Shown piece by piece: positions 5,662 through 6,797 of a DNA stretch of 6,797 nt. The stretch is from Aquificota bacterium (GTDB lineage Bacteria > Aquificota > Aquificia > Aquificales > Hydrogenothermaceae). The notes under the pieces were generated by a model, which ran no database searches, was not told the origin of the DNA, and was given only the letters and a program-made list of their open reading frames with translations. Location: the NCBI GenBank assembly GCA_013153765.1, contig JAADDT010000057.1, forward strand, positions 1-6,797. Direction: 5' to 3'. The translations under genes were made by a program, and so were the position numbers. Within the stretch, counting starts at the first letter, position 1, and the number at the start of each line of letters is the position of its first letter.

Positions 5662-6797
5662 ATGTGCGGGATTATTGGCTACGTCGGAAGGAGAAATGCA
5701 GTCCCGGTTTTGCTATACGGACTGCAAAGGCTTGAGTATAGGGGATACGACTCTGCCGGCATAGCGGTAATAGACAAGTCCGGCAAAATCGTCGTTGAAA
5801 AGCAGGTCGGAAAGATAAAAGACCTTCAGGAATACCTGTGGGATAAAAAGATAGAAGGCTGTATAGGGATTGGGCATTCCAGATGGGCAACACACGGCAG
5901 TCCGACGATTGAAAACGCCCATCCACACCTTAGCCAGAAAGGGAACGTGGCGATAGTCCACAACGGGATAATAGAAAACTACCTTGAGCTGAAGGAAGAA
6001 CTGCTCAAAAAAGGATATAAGTTCCGTTCGGAAACGGATACGGAGGTTGTGGCACACCTTTTTGAGGATATGTATACCGGAGATATGCTTGAGACAGCCC
6101 TTAACGTGGCAAAACGGCTGGAGGGTGCTTACGCCATAGGCGTTATTTCAACTTACGAACCGGACAAAATAATCGGTATTAAAAAGGGCAGTCCCCTTAT
6201 AGTAGGTTTGGGAAAAAGGGAGAACTTTATTGCTTCGGACATACCTGCCGTTCTGGAATACACGAAGGACTTTTTGGTTCTGGAAGATGGTGAGGTGGCG
6301 GTAATAACAAAGGACAGGGCGGAGATTTACGACCTGAAAGGTAAAAGGATAGACAGGAAGCCGCTCCACGTTGACTGGGACATATCCATAGCAGAGAAGG
6401 CGGGCTACAAACATTTTATGCAGAAGGAAATACACGAACAGCCCCGAACGATAGCCGATACCATAACAGGTTTTACCTCTTCAAAAGGGAGCAGTCTTTT
6501 TGAGGATATTAAGGATGCGGACAGGCTTTACATAATAGCCTGCGGAACATCATACCACGCAGGGCTTATAGGTAAATTTTGGATAGAAAAGTTTGCCAAA
6601 ATTCCGGTTGAGGTTGATTACGCCTCCGAATACAGGTACAGGGACAGGATTATAGGAAAAAACACTTTCGTTATGGGAATAAGCCAGTCCGGAGAAACGG
6701 CTGACACCAGATTTGCCCTCCTTGATGCAAAAAAAGAAGGGGCGAAAACGGTAGGTCTGGTAAACGTTGTGGGAAGTTCGCTTTCCCGGGAGACGGA
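5662..6797 (+). CDS. glmS: Glutamine--fructose-6-phosphate aminotransferase (3' end outside window)
   Basis: Makes glucosamine-6-phosphate from fructose-6-phosphate and glutamine, the first step towards UDP-GlcNAc for peptidoglycan and other envelope sugars. It has 378 complete codons before the window ends, about 60 percent of a usual 600-610-residue protein. The N-terminal glutaminase begins MCGIIGYVG, with catalytic C2 exposed after Met removal. It continues with LEYRGYDSAG, GHSRWATHG (71-79), HNGIIENY (100-107) and SETDTE (123-128). The linker to the isomerase domain carries FMQKEIHEQP (252-261), including the expected catalytic region. The first SIS domain has CGTSYHAG (294-301) and SQSGETADT (341-349), both sugar-phosphate binding. 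The start has GAGGAG (5650-5655) 6 nt upstream. No frameshift or missing active-site residue was found in the visible part. It is transcribed away from the PDO-dxr-rseP operon. Confidence 0.97.
   Translation, partial: MCGIIGYVGRRNAVPVLLYGLQRLEYRGYDSAGIAVIDKSGKIVVEKQVGKIKDLQEYLWDKKIEGCIGIGHSRWATHGSPTIENAHPHLSQKGNVAIVHNGIIENYLELKEELLKKGYKFRSETDTEVVAHLFEDMYTGDMLETALNVAKRLEGAYAIGVISTYEPDKIIGIKKGSPLIVGLGKRENFIASDIPAVLEYTKDFLVLEDGEVAVITKDRAEIYDLKGKRIDRKPLHVDWDISIAEKAGYKHFMQKEIHEQPRTIADTITGFTSSKGSSLFEDIKDADRLYIIACGTSYHAGLIGKFWIEKFAKIPVEVDYASEYRYRDRIIGKNTFVMGISQSGETADTRFALLDAKKEGAKTVGLVNVVGSSLSRET

Noticed and set aside
5713..6435. Minus-strand open frames opposite glmS.
   Set aside because: glmS is conserved throughout this stretch, and these frames have shadow-like composition.

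Overview
The window looks like an ordinary chromosomal stretch from a thermophilic, Aquificota-like bacterium. This is inferred from Lys/Glu-rich proteins, arginine written mostly as AGG/AGA, frequent ATA isoleucine codons, a glutaredoxin-like protein disulfide oxidoreductase (PDO) and a DsrE2-type sulfur-carrier-like protein. GC looks like the mid-40s percent by eye. The order is a judgement, and I cannot name a genus. No mobile element, tRNA, rRNA, CRISPR array or pseudogene is visible, and coding density is very high.

Layout: (1) 1-422, plus strand: the 3' part of an AhpC/Prx1-type peroxiredoxin, closed by a compact GNRA-loop terminator. (2) 478-2015, plus strand: a promoter followed by a tight operon of rpsU (ribosomal protein bS21), a GatB/YqeY protein, a CvpA-family membrane protein and an unrecognised 128-residue protein with two membrane segments. 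The last three are joined by 8-nt and 4-nt overlaps. (3) 5589-2012, minus strand: a second operon, in transcription order a PDO-like thioredoxin-fold protein, dxr (MEP pathway), rseP (site-2 protease) and a DsrE2-like protein. The first three overlap by 4 and 8 nt, and rseP starts at TTG. The two operons converge with stop codons overlapping on the sequence TTAA. (4) 5590-5661: a 72-bp divergent promoter region containing a palindromic ATTATAAT, which puts a consensus TATAAT on both strands. (5) 5662 to the window end, plus strand: glmS, truncated by the window edge.

Most genes are housekeeping: translation (bS21, perhaps YqeY), isoprenoid precursors (Dxr), envelope proteolysis (RseP) and amino-sugar supply for peptidoglycan (GlmS). 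Thiol chemistry appears at three places: the peroxiredoxin, the PDO-like protein and the DsrE2-like protein.

I do not see a clear new multi-gene system. The best leads are the PDO-like protein, whose N-terminal CxxC is replaced by Ser-x-x-Ser while two new cysteines flank the position of the cis-proline; the symmetric -10 box shared by the PDO operon and glmS; and the unrecognised gene at the end of the rpsU operon.
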